7,191 nt of DNA from Oscillospiraceae bacterium (GCA_018110855.1 JAGBFZ010000425.1:1-7191); one strand, 5' to 3'. Positions 1 through 6,051 are shown, numbered from the stretch's first letter. The notes: generated by a model from the letters alone, not told the origin. Translations and numbers: made by a program.

Positions 1-299
1 ATAACAGCTCCCTTGCTCTCGCCCTCGGCTTTCAGTATGTAGCCATTTAAGACGAGTCCGTCCCTTGATTTAACTGTTACAGTTTCAAGAGGCTGAGAGT
101 TCAGCCATTCAGATCTGGGAGCGATCTTTTTCTTGTATTCCTCCCATGTCTCCATATCAGCCATTTCACTCATATCCACTCTCAGGACCTCCTGACGGGG
201 GATAACGCGGTTAAACAGGGTGATCGCCGCACCTGTGAACACTGCCGTGCCTAATGCCGCTGTGCCAAGCAGCGCTGCACCGAAAATGCTTCCGCTCAT
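1..299 (-). CDS. alpha/beta-hydrolase-like protein, N-terminal part
   Basis: The reading frame opens at an ATG at 299 and runs leftward off the window without a stop, giving 99 residues. Residues 5-29 are a hydrophobic Ala/Gly/Leu-rich segment that should be an uncleaved membrane anchor. A charged stretch follows (WEEYKKKIAPRSEW, about 52-65). From about residue 72 comes a beta-strand pattern (LETVTVKSRDGLVLNGYILK) and then SKGAV. That pattern is typical of the opening strands of Firmicutes alpha/beta hydrolases of the YqkD type, where the oxyanion HG and nucleophile GxSxG come later. Those catalytic residues lie outside the window, so enzyme class and substrate cannot be judged. An AAGGAA ribosome site at 309-314 supports the start. 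The gene is divergent from the TetR gene and has its own strong promoter. The family call rests on pattern recognition of a fragment. Confidence 0.62.
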   Translation of the reverse strand, partial: MSGSIFGAALLGTAALGTAVFTGAAITLFNRVIPRQEVLRVDMSEMADMETWEEYKKKIAPRSEWLNSQPLETVTVKSRDGLVLNGYILKAEGESKGAV

Positions 300-340
300 T
301 AGATCATCTTCCTTATTTTAAGATTTTGGTGGCTTTTCCA

Positions 341-423
341 AAAGTCGAATCATGGTCGAAAAATGTCTAAAAAAATTTATTCAGCATAAATGCTTTGTAT
401 AAATCGACTTGTGTTCGACTTTT
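341..423. repeat. tandem GTCGA-type operator-like repeats
   Basis: Two pairs of direct repeats are visible. GTCGAA occurs at 344-349 and 355-360, and TCGACTT at 404-410 and 415-421. Both pairs have an 11-base period. The second pair is in the opposite orientation, so the outer 10-mers (AAAAGTCGAA at 340-349, TTCGACTTTT at 414-423) are perfect inverted repeats. A weaker third half-site, GTCTAA, lies at 365-370. Another GTCGA is at 447-451 (as TCGAC) inside the hydrolase promoter spacer. The right pair covers the expected start of hydrolase transcription, which suggests a repressor site. The repeat is seen directly; the function is inferred. Confidence 0.6.
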
Positions 424-432
424 CATAATAAA

Positions 433-461
433 AGTATATCACTTTTTCGACCGCAAGTCAA
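433..461 (-). promoter_or_regulatory. promoter of the hydrolase-like gene
   Basis: On the minus strand, TTGACT (461-456) and TATACT (438-433) are separated by exactly 17 bases, with TG one base upstream of the -10 (extended -10). Transcription should start near 426, giving a leader of about 127 nt before the ATG at 299. The spacer contains GGTCGAAAAA, one of several GTCGA elements in this region. Confidence 0.8.
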
Positions 462-486
462 TTTACATTTTTTATAAAATTATCAC

Positions 487-515
487 TTGAACTTTAAATC
501 CTTTTGTGATATAAT
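487..515 (+). promoter_or_regulatory. promoter of the TetR-family gene
   Basis: TTGAAC (487-492) and TATAAT (510-515) are separated by 17 bases, with an extended -10 TG at 507-508. Immediately downstream, AATTA-ACC-TAATT (513-525) is a short palindrome across the likely transcription start and could be an autorepression site. GGAGG at 533-537 is the ribosome site for the ATG at 548. Confidence 0.85.
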
Positions 516-547
516 TAACCTAATTCATTTTCGGAGGCAATACGGTC

Positions 548-1186
548 ATGCGGGACAATAATAAGAGAGAGCTTATTTTAGACGCTGCAGAGGCTCTGCT
601 TTGCGGAGCCTCGGACAAGGATATTTCTGTAGAAATGATAGCTAAAAAGGCAGGTATCGGCAAGGGCAGCATTTACTATTATTTTGAGAGCAAGGAGGAT
701 ATTGTGGACGCTGTTATCGAGCGCAGCTATTCTCTTGCGGTGAGGGAATATTTCGGTGATGTTTACGGCAGCAATAATGCTCTTTTCAAGATCAAGGCTC
801 TTTTCGGGGCGGTCATAAAGCAGGAATTCAGAGATAAGCGGAAGAATATCATTGTTAATTTTCATGTTCAGGACAATCTTATGCCCCACATGAAAATGAT
901 GATGACGGCGGTGAAAACCATTTCCCCCATTCTGACAAAGCTTCTTGAGGAGGGTGTGAAGGACGGCTCTTTTCACACTGATTATCCTGAGGAAAGTGCT
1001 GAAATGATCGTGGCAATGCTGACATTTCTGCTTGATAAATCCTTTTTTCCATCTGACAACGAAGGCGTTTTCCGTAAGCTCAAGCTTTATGCCGGAGTGC
1101 TTGAGACCTGCCTGCAGACGGAAAAGGGCAGCTTTGATTTTCTTTTTTCCCCCGAGGAATATTCAGAGGAGCTGAGAAGTGAATGA
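548..1186 (+). CDS. TetR-family transcriptional regulator
   Basis: This 212-residue cytoplasmic DNA-binding protein has the normal TetR length. The N-terminal three-helix domain spans about residues 6-52. The recognition-helix signature, IAKKAGIGKGSIYYYFESKEDI, falls at about residues 31-52. The rest is a helical ligand/dimer domain without a recognisable ligand signature, so the inducer is unknown. The ATG at 548 is supported by GGAGG ten bases upstream and by a strong promoter. The gene lies upstream of a MATE efflux pump in the same direction, and it is divergent from a hydrolase-like gene. By analogy with many TetR/efflux pairs it probably represses the pump, itself, or both. The pump has its own promoter 50 bases after this stop, so the two need not be one transcript. 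Family assignment is firm; target and ligand are inference. Confidence 0.93.
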   Translation: MRDNNKRELILDAAEALLCGASDKDISVEMIAKKAGIGKGSIYYYFESKEDIVDAVIERSYSLAVREYFGDVYGSNNALFKIKALFGAVIKQEFRDKRKNIIVNFHVQDNLMPHMKMMMTAVKTISPILTKLLEEGVKDGSFHTDYPEESAEMIVAMLTFLLDKSFFPSDNEGVFRKLKLYAGVLETCLQTEKGSFDFLFSPEEYSEELRSE

Positions 1187-1206
1187 GCAGAGAAAATATT
1201 ATTTGA

Positions 1207-1241
1207 AACGAAAATGTTTTTGTTGAAAATGTCCTTTGACA
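1207..1241. promoter_or_regulatory. candidate repressor sites at the MATE promoter
   Basis: Two imperfect dyads lie at and just upstream of the -35 box. The first, AACgAAAAtgTTTTtGTT (1207-1224), has 14 of 18 positions symmetrical. The second, TGTC-CTTT-GACA (1230-1241), overlaps the -35 itself and is flanked by GTTG (1222-1225) and CAAC (1245-1248). Either could be bound by the adjacent TetR protein. AT-rich DNA produces such dyads by chance, so this is tentative. Confidence 0.3.
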
Positions 1242-1264
1242 AAACAACTGAAAAATATTATAAT
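1236..1264 (+). promoter_or_regulatory. consensus promoter for the MATE gene
   Basis: TTGACA (1236-1241), 17 bases, then TATAAT (1259-1264) is a perfect sigma-A-type promoter. Transcription should begin near 1271, about 76 bases before the MATE start codon. The hairpin that follows begins within about five bases of the predicted start. Confidence 0.9.
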
Positions 1265-1275
1265 ACAATCAAGAT

Positions 1276-1326
1276 GTGTAGCCAATGAGCGTAAGTCCGA
1301 TCATTGGCTGCACTTTTTTTATTTTT
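1276..1326 (+). terminator. intrinsic terminator in the MATE leader (attenuator-like)
   Basis: GTGTAGCCAATGA (1276-1288) pairs with TCATTGGCTGCAC (1301-1313). This makes a 13-bp stem with one U·G wobble and a 12-base loop, in which C1290-G1299 and G1291-C1298 could also pair. Seven T (1314-1320), an A and six more T follow directly. It has the full form of a rho-independent terminator. It lies between the MATE promoter and the MATE ribosome site, with no room for another promoter after it, so every MATE transcript has to pass it. It would also stop read-through from the TetR gene. Confidence 0.88.
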
Positions 1327-1330
1327 TGAA

Positions 1331-1337
1331 AAAGGAG
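1331..1337 (+). promoter_or_regulatory. ribosome binding site fixing the MATE start
   Basis: AAAGGAG at 1331-1337 lies nine bases before the ATG at 1347. The open frame continues upstream to a TTG at 1236, but that TTG is part of the -35 box. Translation from there would also cross the terminator hairpin, so 1347 is the start. Confidence 0.88.
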
Positions 1338-1346
1338 AAGTGTACA

Positions 1347-2762
1347 ATGGAAAAAAGTGAAGCAATGGGCAAAATACCCATCGGCAGGCTGATGCTTTCA
1401 ATGAGCGTGCCGATGGTGATATCAATGATCCTTCAGGCAGTATATAATATCGTTGACAGCGTTTTTGTATCAAATATGGCAGAAAACGGTGAGGCTGCCC
1501 TTAACGCTCTGACTCTCGCATTTCCCCTGCAGATGCTTATGGTTGCTGTGGGGATCGGCACGGGGGTGGGAGTAAATGCTCTTACTGCAAAAAATCTTGG
1601 CAAAGGCGACAGGGAAATGGCAAGCAGAGCTTCGGGAAACGGTATCTTTCTCGGCGGTGTGATCTATCTGGTTTTTCTGCTGTTCGGTTTATTCGGATCG
1701 GAGAGCTATATTTATTCTCAGACATCCAATCCGCTCATAGGCTCTATGGCTTCGGATTATCTGAAAATATGCTGCATATGCTCCTTCGGGATCGTCTTTT
1801 TCTCCATCTTTGAGAAGCTGCTGCAGGCAGGCGGACTTTCGGTGTACTCCACAATTGCTCAGGTATTGGGGGCGGTCGTCAATATCGTTCTGGACCCGAT
1901 GCTTATATACGGGCTTGGGATATTTCCCGAAATGGGCGTAAGGGGTGCGGCGGCAGCCACAGTCATCGGTCAGGCAGTATCCTTTGCGGCAGCACTAATC
2001 TTCCATTTGAAATTAAATTCGGGAATAACCAACAGGCTTGAATATATAAAGCCCTCTGCCGCCGTGATAAAGGAGATATATTCCATTGGGCTTCCCGCTG
2101 TTGTTGCACAGGCTCTCATGTATGCAATGACATACGGACTGAATGTTGTTTTCGGACGCATCGGTGAAAATATGGTAACGGCTTACGGACTTTACTACAA
2201 GATACAGCAGGTGATACTGTTTATTGCTTTTGGTATCCGTGATGCTATCACTCCCGTTGTGTCCTTCAACTATGGAATGGGAAGCAGGAAGAGGATAGAC
2301 GGCGGTATAAAATGGGGAATGATCTTTACCGAAATAATGATGACAGCGGGACTTATATTAATTGAAATATTTGCCGTTCCGATCTCGCAGCTGTTCGGAC
2401 TTTCGGGAGAAACACAGACGCTTTGCCTCAGCGCAATGAGGATAATATCCGCAAGCTTTATTTTTTCTGGTGCAAACATTGCCTTTCAGGGGATATTTCA
2501 GGCGCTTGACGGAGGAATGGAATCCCTTACGATATCGCTGTGCAGACAGCTTATATTCATTTTTCCGCCTGCTGTGATATTTGCCGGTATGGCAATGAAA
2601 AACAGTGAGCTTTGTTCGCTGGTATGGTGTTCCTTCCCCATTGCCGAGATCCTTTCGGCGGGTATTGCCTGTATCCTTTTCAGAAGATTATACAGAAAAA
2701 GAGTTGCAGGGATAGGTGAAAAATCAGGTTCTGCTGCGATAAAAGAACGGGCGGCGGAATAA
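1347..2762 (+). CDS. MATE-family multidrug/metabolite efflux pump (MepA-like)
   Basis: This integral membrane antiporter has 471 residues, slightly longer than the usual 440-460. It carries two MATE repeats with about twelve hydrophobic segments. The N-lobe signature is VPMVISMILQAVYNIVDSVF (residues 21-40), with the conserved Pro, Gln, Tyr-Asn and Asp. A Gly-rich segment, VGIGTGVGVNALTAKNLGKGD, follows the second helix. The C-lobe begins with the family's FGIRDAITPVVSFNYGMGSR pattern. Such pumps export cationic drugs, dyes or metabolites in exchange for Na+ or H+. Substrate cannot be read from sequence. The charged, poorly conserved C-terminal tail (IGEKSGSAAIKERAAE) is cytoplasmic. The upstream TetR gene probably controls it, and the leader terminator adds a possible second control layer. 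A shared terminator follows. Confidence 0.93.
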   Translation: MEKSEAMGKIPIGRLMLSMSVPMVISMILQAVYNIVDSVFVSNMAENGEAALNALTLAFPLQMLMVAVGIGTGVGVNALTAKNLGKGDREMASRASGNGIFLGGVIYLVFLLFGLFGSESYIYSQTSNPLIGSMASDYLKICCICSFGIVFFSIFEKLLQAGGLSVYSTIAQVLGAVVNIVLDPMLIYGLGIFPEMGVRGAAAATVIGQAVSFAAALIFHLKLNSGITNRLEYIKPSAAVIKEIYSIGLPAVVAQALMYAMTYGLNVVFGRIGENMVTAYGLYYKIQQVILFIAFGIRDAITPVVSFNYGMGSRKRIDGGIKWGMIFTEIMMTAGLILIEIFAVPISQLFGLSGETQTLCLSAMRIISASFIFSGANIAFQGIFQALDGGMESLTISLCRQLIFIFPPAVIFAGMAMKNSELCSLVWCSFPIAEILSAGIACILFRRLYRKRVAGIGEKSGSAAIKERAAE

Positions 2763-2782
2763 TTTCAGTTTTTCAGAAAAAT

Positions 2783-2811
2783 AAGGGCTGACTTTTTCGG
2801 GGTCAGCCCTT
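2783..2811. terminator. bidirectional terminator between convergent genes
   Basis: AAGGGCTGAC (2783-2792) and GTCAGCCCTT (2802-2811) form a perfect 10-bp stem with a nine-base loop. The plus-strand exit reads TTTAAAAATAT and the minus-strand exit reads TTATTTTT. The hairpin can therefore end both the MATE transcript and the ABC operon, whose last stop codon lies at 2822-2824. Confidence 0.85.
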
Positions 2812-2821
2812 TAAAAATATT

Positions 2822-3649
2822 CTATCCCTTGACAGCTCCTGCGATAACTCCCTCAATGATATATTTCTGACTGAAAAGATAGAAAATGATTATGGGAAGT
2901 ATGGCAAGCACAAGCATTGCCATAAATCCGCCCCAGTTAACCGAGCCGTATGCACCCTGCATGGATATCTGAATGGCAACGGGAAGGGTCTTGTATCTGT
3001 TTCCGAGGATAAGGTAGGGGAGGAGATAATCGTTCCATATCCACATGGCGTTCAGAATGGCAACAGTTACCGCTGTGGGCTTCAGAATGGGAAATACTAT
3101 CCTGAAAAAAATCTGAACGGGTGAGCAGCCGTCTATTTCCGCAGCCTCCTCAAGCTCCCTTGGGATGCTCTTTACAAAGCCTGCAAGCATGAAAACCGAC
3201 AGCCCCGAGCCGAAGCCCAGATATACGGCGATTATTCCGACGGGATTATTAAGGTGAAGCCTTGTTGCCACATAGGTCATGGTGTACATTACCATCTGAA
3301 AGGGGACGATCATGGAGAATAAAAACAGCTTGTATATTATCCTGCCTGCGACACCTTTGTCACGCATGAGATACCATGCGGTCATGGAGCAGAGCAGAAC
3401 AAGAGCTGCCACGCTCATTACTGTGATGAACACCGAGCGGACAAATGCTCCGCCTATCCCTGCTGCAGTTATTCCCGTGATATAGTTGTCAAGACCTGCA
3501 AAGGTGGAGCTGTTCGGAAGTGTAAAGGGACTGCCCATAATGCTGAATTTCGTCTTGAAGGAGTTCATCACCACAATGGCAATGGGGAACAAGAACACCG
3601 CAGAAAGAAGTATCATAAAAATAAAGCCTGCAGGATTTGCTTTTTTCAT
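2822..3649 (-). CDS. carbohydrate ABC transporter permease, MalG-like (CUT1)
   Basis: This 275-residue inner-membrane subunit of a sugar importer has about six transmembrane segments, the first at residues 8-28. The ATPase-docking EAA loop is EAAEIDGCSPVQIFFRIVFP (168-187). It matches EAA-x3-G-x9-I-x-L/F-P with Gly174 and Pro187. The C-terminus, IAGAVKG, is the usual ending of MalG/MsmG-type CUT1 permeases. It is the last gene of the operon: its ATG shares one base with the previous stop (TGATG at 3651-3647). Its ribosome site AAGGAGG lies inside the end of the upstream gene, which points to translational coupling. Partner is the MalF-like subunit next to it. The sugar is not determined by this subunit. 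Confidence 0.94.
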   Translation of the reverse strand: MKKANPAGFIFMILLSAVFLFPIAIVVMNSFKTKFSIMGSPFTLPNSSTFAGLDNYITGITAAGIGGAFVRSVFITVMSVAALVLLCSMTAWYLMRDKGVAGRIIYKLFLFSMIVPFQMVMYTMTYVATRLHLNNPVGIIAVYLGFGSGLSVFMLAGFVKSIPRELEEAAEIDGCSPVQIFFRIVFPILKPTAVTVAILNAMWIWNDYLLPYLILGNRYKTLPVAIQISMQGAYGSVNWGGFMAMLVLAILPIIIFYLFSQKYIIEGVIAGAVKG

Positions 3650-4488
3650 CAGCCATCCTCCTTTCCCTCGGTTATCCGAAGCTGAATGAAGGCAATTGCC
3701 GCTGCAATAATAAAGAATATCACAGCCTTAGCCTGTCCTGCACCCTGCCAGCCGGGTCTGCCGTAGAAGGTGTTGTAAATATCAAGAGCCAGCATTGCGG
3801 TTTCTCTGCCGGGCGCTCCTGCGGTAAGGGCGAGATTCTGATCGAAGAGCTTGAAGGAATTTGTGAGAGTGAGAAATGTGCATATGGTCACTGAGGGCAT
3901 TACCATAGGAATAGTTATCCGTCCGATTATCTGACTTTTTGACGCCCCGTCAATTTCAGCCGCCTCGGTGATATCTCTCGGGATATTCTGAAGCCCTGCG
4001 ATATAAATCACCATCATGTAGCCGATAAGCTGCCAGTTGGTGAGGATAACAAGTCCCCAGAAACCGTATTCCGCCTTGTAGGTGATATCCGTTCCGAAAA
4101 ATCCCAGAACGCCGTTTATTATCAGGTTCCAGATATATCCCAGAACAATTCCTCCAATAAGATTCGGCATGAAAAAAATCGTTCGGAATACGTTAGTTCC
4201 CCTCAGCCCCCGTGTGAGAACGAGGGCAAGGAGAAAGGCAAAGATATTGACCGTTATCACCGAAACTATTGTGAATTTCACAGTGAACAGCAGTGCATTT
4301 AAGAAATTGCTGTCGGAAAATATCCGCCTGTAATTTTCAAGACCTGTCCACTGAGCATTTTTAACGGTTGTGAAGCTGCAGAAGGAGAGGTATATTCCCA
4401 TTGCAAAGGGTATCAGAAAGGATATGGCAAAGGCTGTCAGCGTGGGCAGGACGAACAGTGGAAACCGGCGCTGTAATTTGTTTCTCAT
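3649..4488 (-). CDS. carbohydrate ABC transporter permease, MalF-like (CUT1)
   Basis: This 279-residue permease subunit has six predicted membrane segments, the first at about residues 11-34. It is a short MalF-type protein without the large periplasmic insertion of E. coli MalF, as is normal for Firmicutes MsmF/LacF-like proteins. The EAA loop is EAAEIDGASKSQIIGRITIP (175-194), with Gly181 and Pro194 in the expected places. It should pair with the MalG-like subunit and a separate ATPase. Its ATG is one base after the stop of the binding-protein gene (TGA-T-ATG, 4492-4486). I see no good Shine-Dalgarno sequence in the preceding 20 bases, so translation probably depends on re-initiation by ribosomes finishing the upstream gene. 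Confidence 0.94.
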   Translation of the reverse strand: MRNKLQRRFPLFVLPTLTAFAISFLIPFAMGIYLSFCSFTTVKNAQWTGLENYRRIFSDSNFLNALLFTVKFTIVSVITVNIFAFLLALVLTRGLRGTNVFRTIFFMPNLIGGIVLGYIWNLIINGVLGFFGTDITYKAEYGFWGLVILTNWQLIGYMMVIYIAGLQNIPRDITEAAEIDGASKSQIIGRITIPMVMPSVTICTFLTLTNSFKLFDQNLALTAGAPGRETAMLALDIYNTFYGRPGWQGAGQAKAVIFFIIAAAIAFIQLRITEGKEDG

Positions 4489-4489
4489 A

Positions 4490-5875
4490 TCACAGCATTG
4501 AGCTTTCTGTGTCCCATGAGCTTTTTACTCTTTCCGTCACATAATCCCAGTCACGGCTGCCCTGTGCATATTGCAGGAGAGCTGCGCCGAAATCATTCTT
4601 GAAGGTCTGGCTGGGGAACACTGTAAAGCTCCATGGAATTGTCTGAACATTTTCCTTATCCATCCAGCGTAGAACCTCACGGCTCAGAGGATCGGAAGGC
4701 TTTTCGGAATCGGTAAAGGTGTCAAAGGGAGCGATGAAGCCGAGCTTGTTTACTACCATTTCCTTGCCCGTCTCGGAGGAATAGAGCCAGAAAAGGAAAT
4801 CCTTTGCCGCCTGCTGTTCTTCGGGCTTTGCGGCGCTGTTTATACAGAGGTAATTTTCCGTACCGATGCAGAGTCCCTGATTTTGCTCGCCCTCAAGTCC
4901 CATATAAATGGGCATCATTTTAATATTTTCCTCGGAAACTGTATTGCCCTGAACGGAGCTTATCTGCGACCATGCCCAGCTGCCGTTCTGAACCATTGCG
5001 CACTCACCGAGAGCAAATTCCGCCATGGATTCGTCGGTGATTTTTGAGCCGAGCATTTTTCTGTCAACAGTGGAATTATTGAGATACAGATCAAAAATAT
5101 TCCGATAATTTTCGGAATATCCGAAGTTCAGCTTCTTGACTCCTTCGCCTGTCAGGTCGATGTTATTATCTGTAAATTCACGGGCAATGGGGATATTAGC
5201 AAGATGTGTTGTCCATCTCCAGTCATCGCCCGATTTAAGAGAGGTGGAGGCGAAAACGCCTTTGATTCCGAGAGCGTCCTTATTTGCCTGCATATCCTCA
5301 ACCAATGCTTTAAGCTCCTCAAAGGAATCTACCTCGTCCATGGATACAAAATCGGTGGAGCGGTTTTCCAAAGCAAAATATCGCTGAATTATTTCGTCGT
5401 TGTAGATAATGCCGTAGCCCTCAACAGCATATGGGATTCCGTATGCCATTCCGTTTGAGGACACTGCCGCAGTCTTGTCGATAAGGTGATTGTAAATATC
5501 GCTGTCTGTCAGATCAAGGCAGTAATCACGCCAGTTCGCATAGCCTCTGGGACCGTTTATCTGAAAGATAACGGGAGCCTCGGGAGTAGACATCTTTGCG
5601 CTGAGAGTCTGCTCATAGGTGTTGTTAGCGGCTGTCTCAACGATAAGAGTGTTGCCCGTTTCGTCCTTATACGCCTTTGCGATCTCCTCGTAAACGGGAG
5701 CGGCTTCGGGCTTGAAATTCAGAAATCTCACGGTAACGTTCTTTGCCGCCGCCTGTGAGTTCTGCTCGCCCTGCCCCTGATTTGCTGTATCGGTGTTTTT
5801 CTTTCCGCAGGCGGTGAGAGAGGTCATGATACCCACTGCCGCGATGCAGGATAATATTCTTTTGTAGCTTTTCAT
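4490..5875 (-). CDS. sugar ABC transporter substrate-binding lipoprotein (CUT1)
   Basis: This 461-residue extracellular solute-binding protein (family 1, MalE/MsmE-like) captures a carbohydrate and delivers it to the two permeases. It has a lipoprotein signal peptide: MKSYKRIL, a hydrophobic core, then the lipobox LTAC with lipidated Cys23. A polar Gln/Asn/Ala linker follows to about residue 46. The mature fold begins VTVRFLNF. Family features include YEEIAKAYKDETGNTL early on, GMAYGIPYAVEGYGIIYND in the middle, and FLFWLYSSETGKEMV near the end. The ligand is unknown; an oligosaccharide is likely for this family. AAGGAAG at 5885-5891 supports the ATG at 5875. It is first in a binding protein-permease-permease operon with no ATPase gene in the window. 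The AraC gene just upstream, in the same direction, is the likely regulator. Confidence 0.94.
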   Translation of the reverse strand: MKSYKRILSCIAAVGIMTSLTACGKKNTDTANQGQGEQNSQAAAKNVTVRFLNFKPEAAPVYEEIAKAYKDETGNTLIVETAANNTYEQTLSAKMSTPEAPVIFQINGPRGYANWRDYCLDLTDSDIYNHLIDKTAAVSSNGMAYGIPYAVEGYGIIYNDEIIQRYFALENRSTDFVSMDEVDSFEELKALVEDMQANKDALGIKGVFASTSLKSGDDWRWTTHLANIPIAREFTDNNIDLTGEGVKKLNFGYSENYRNIFDLYLNNSTVDRKMLGSKITDESMAEFALGECAMVQNGSWAWSQISSVQGNTVSEENIKMMPIYMGLEGEQNQGLCIGTENYLCINSAAKPEEQQAAKDFLFWLYSSETGKEMVVNKLGFIAPFDTFTDSEKPSDPLSREVLRWMDKENVQTIPWSFTVFPSQTFKNDFGAALLQYAQGSRDWDYVTERVKSSWDTESSML

Positions 5876-5895
5876 CAGCTTTTCTTCCTTTCAAA

Positions 5896-5916
5896 AAATT
5901 GCATTGTCTGCAATTT
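5896..5916. repeat. 21-bp inverted repeat in the ABC operon leader
   Basis: AAATTGCA (5896-5903) and TGCAATTT (5909-5916) are perfect 8-bp inverted arms around five bases. The repeat sits only five bases upstream of the binding-protein ribosome site. On the minus strand the right arm runs into six T, so it could fold as a weak, low-GC terminator-like hairpin. It could equally be a protein operator. The repeat is seen; the role is inferred. Confidence 0.6.
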
Positions 5917-5933
5917 GCTTTTTGGAAATAGTA

Positions 5934-6017
5934 TTTATAGATATGTCTGTGATATACTAAAAACCGTCTTTGAAAGGGATTGTAATTTTCGGAAAATTAT
6001 TAAAAAAATGGCTTTGA
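5934..6017 (-). promoter_or_regulatory. probable activator-dependent promoter region of the ABC operon
   Basis: The best -10 on the minus strand is TATAAA (5939-5934). The matching -35 position (5962-5957) reads TTTTAG, which is poor and would suit a promoter needing an activator. Upstream lie two copies of CTTTGA (plus-strand 5968-5973 and 6012-6017) in similar A-rich context, 44 bases apart. A perfect 17-bp palindrome, TAATTTTC-G-GAAAATTA (5983-5999), sits between them. The proximal copy abuts the -35, as an AraC-type activator site often does. No clear terminator separates the AraC gene from this region, so read-through transcription is also possible. Confidence 0.4.
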
Positions 6018-6051
6018 TAATTTTTGCTGATGAAATAATTGGAAGGTCAGT

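Noticed and set aside
343..370. Spo0A (0A) boxes for the GTCGAA repeats
   Set aside because: The 0A consensus TGNCGAA needs a T at the first position. These copies read AGTCGAA and GGTCGAA, and the spacing is 11 rather than 10 bases. Not excluded, but not supported.
578..976. 132-residue open frame antisense to the TetR gene
   Set aside because: It lies wholly opposite a well-recognised TetR gene, shows no family motif and has a His/Leu-rich shadow-like composition.
1236..1346. N-terminal extension of the MATE protein from a TTG at 1236
   Set aside because: The TTG is the -35 box of the promoter, the extension would cross the terminator hairpin, and a good ribosome site precedes the ATG at 1347.
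1271..1346. Metabolite riboswitch ahead of the MATE gene
   Set aside because: Only about five bases precede the terminator stem, leaving no room for an aptamer of any family I know, including guanidine types.
3637..3894. Plus-strand open frame across the junction of the two permeases
   Set aside because: It is antisense to two confidently assigned permeases and has no promoter, ribosome site or recognisable domain.
5136..5758. Three plus-strand open frames opposite the binding-protein gene
   Set aside because: They overlap each other and lie antisense to a clear lipoprotein gene; no start signals or motifs support them.
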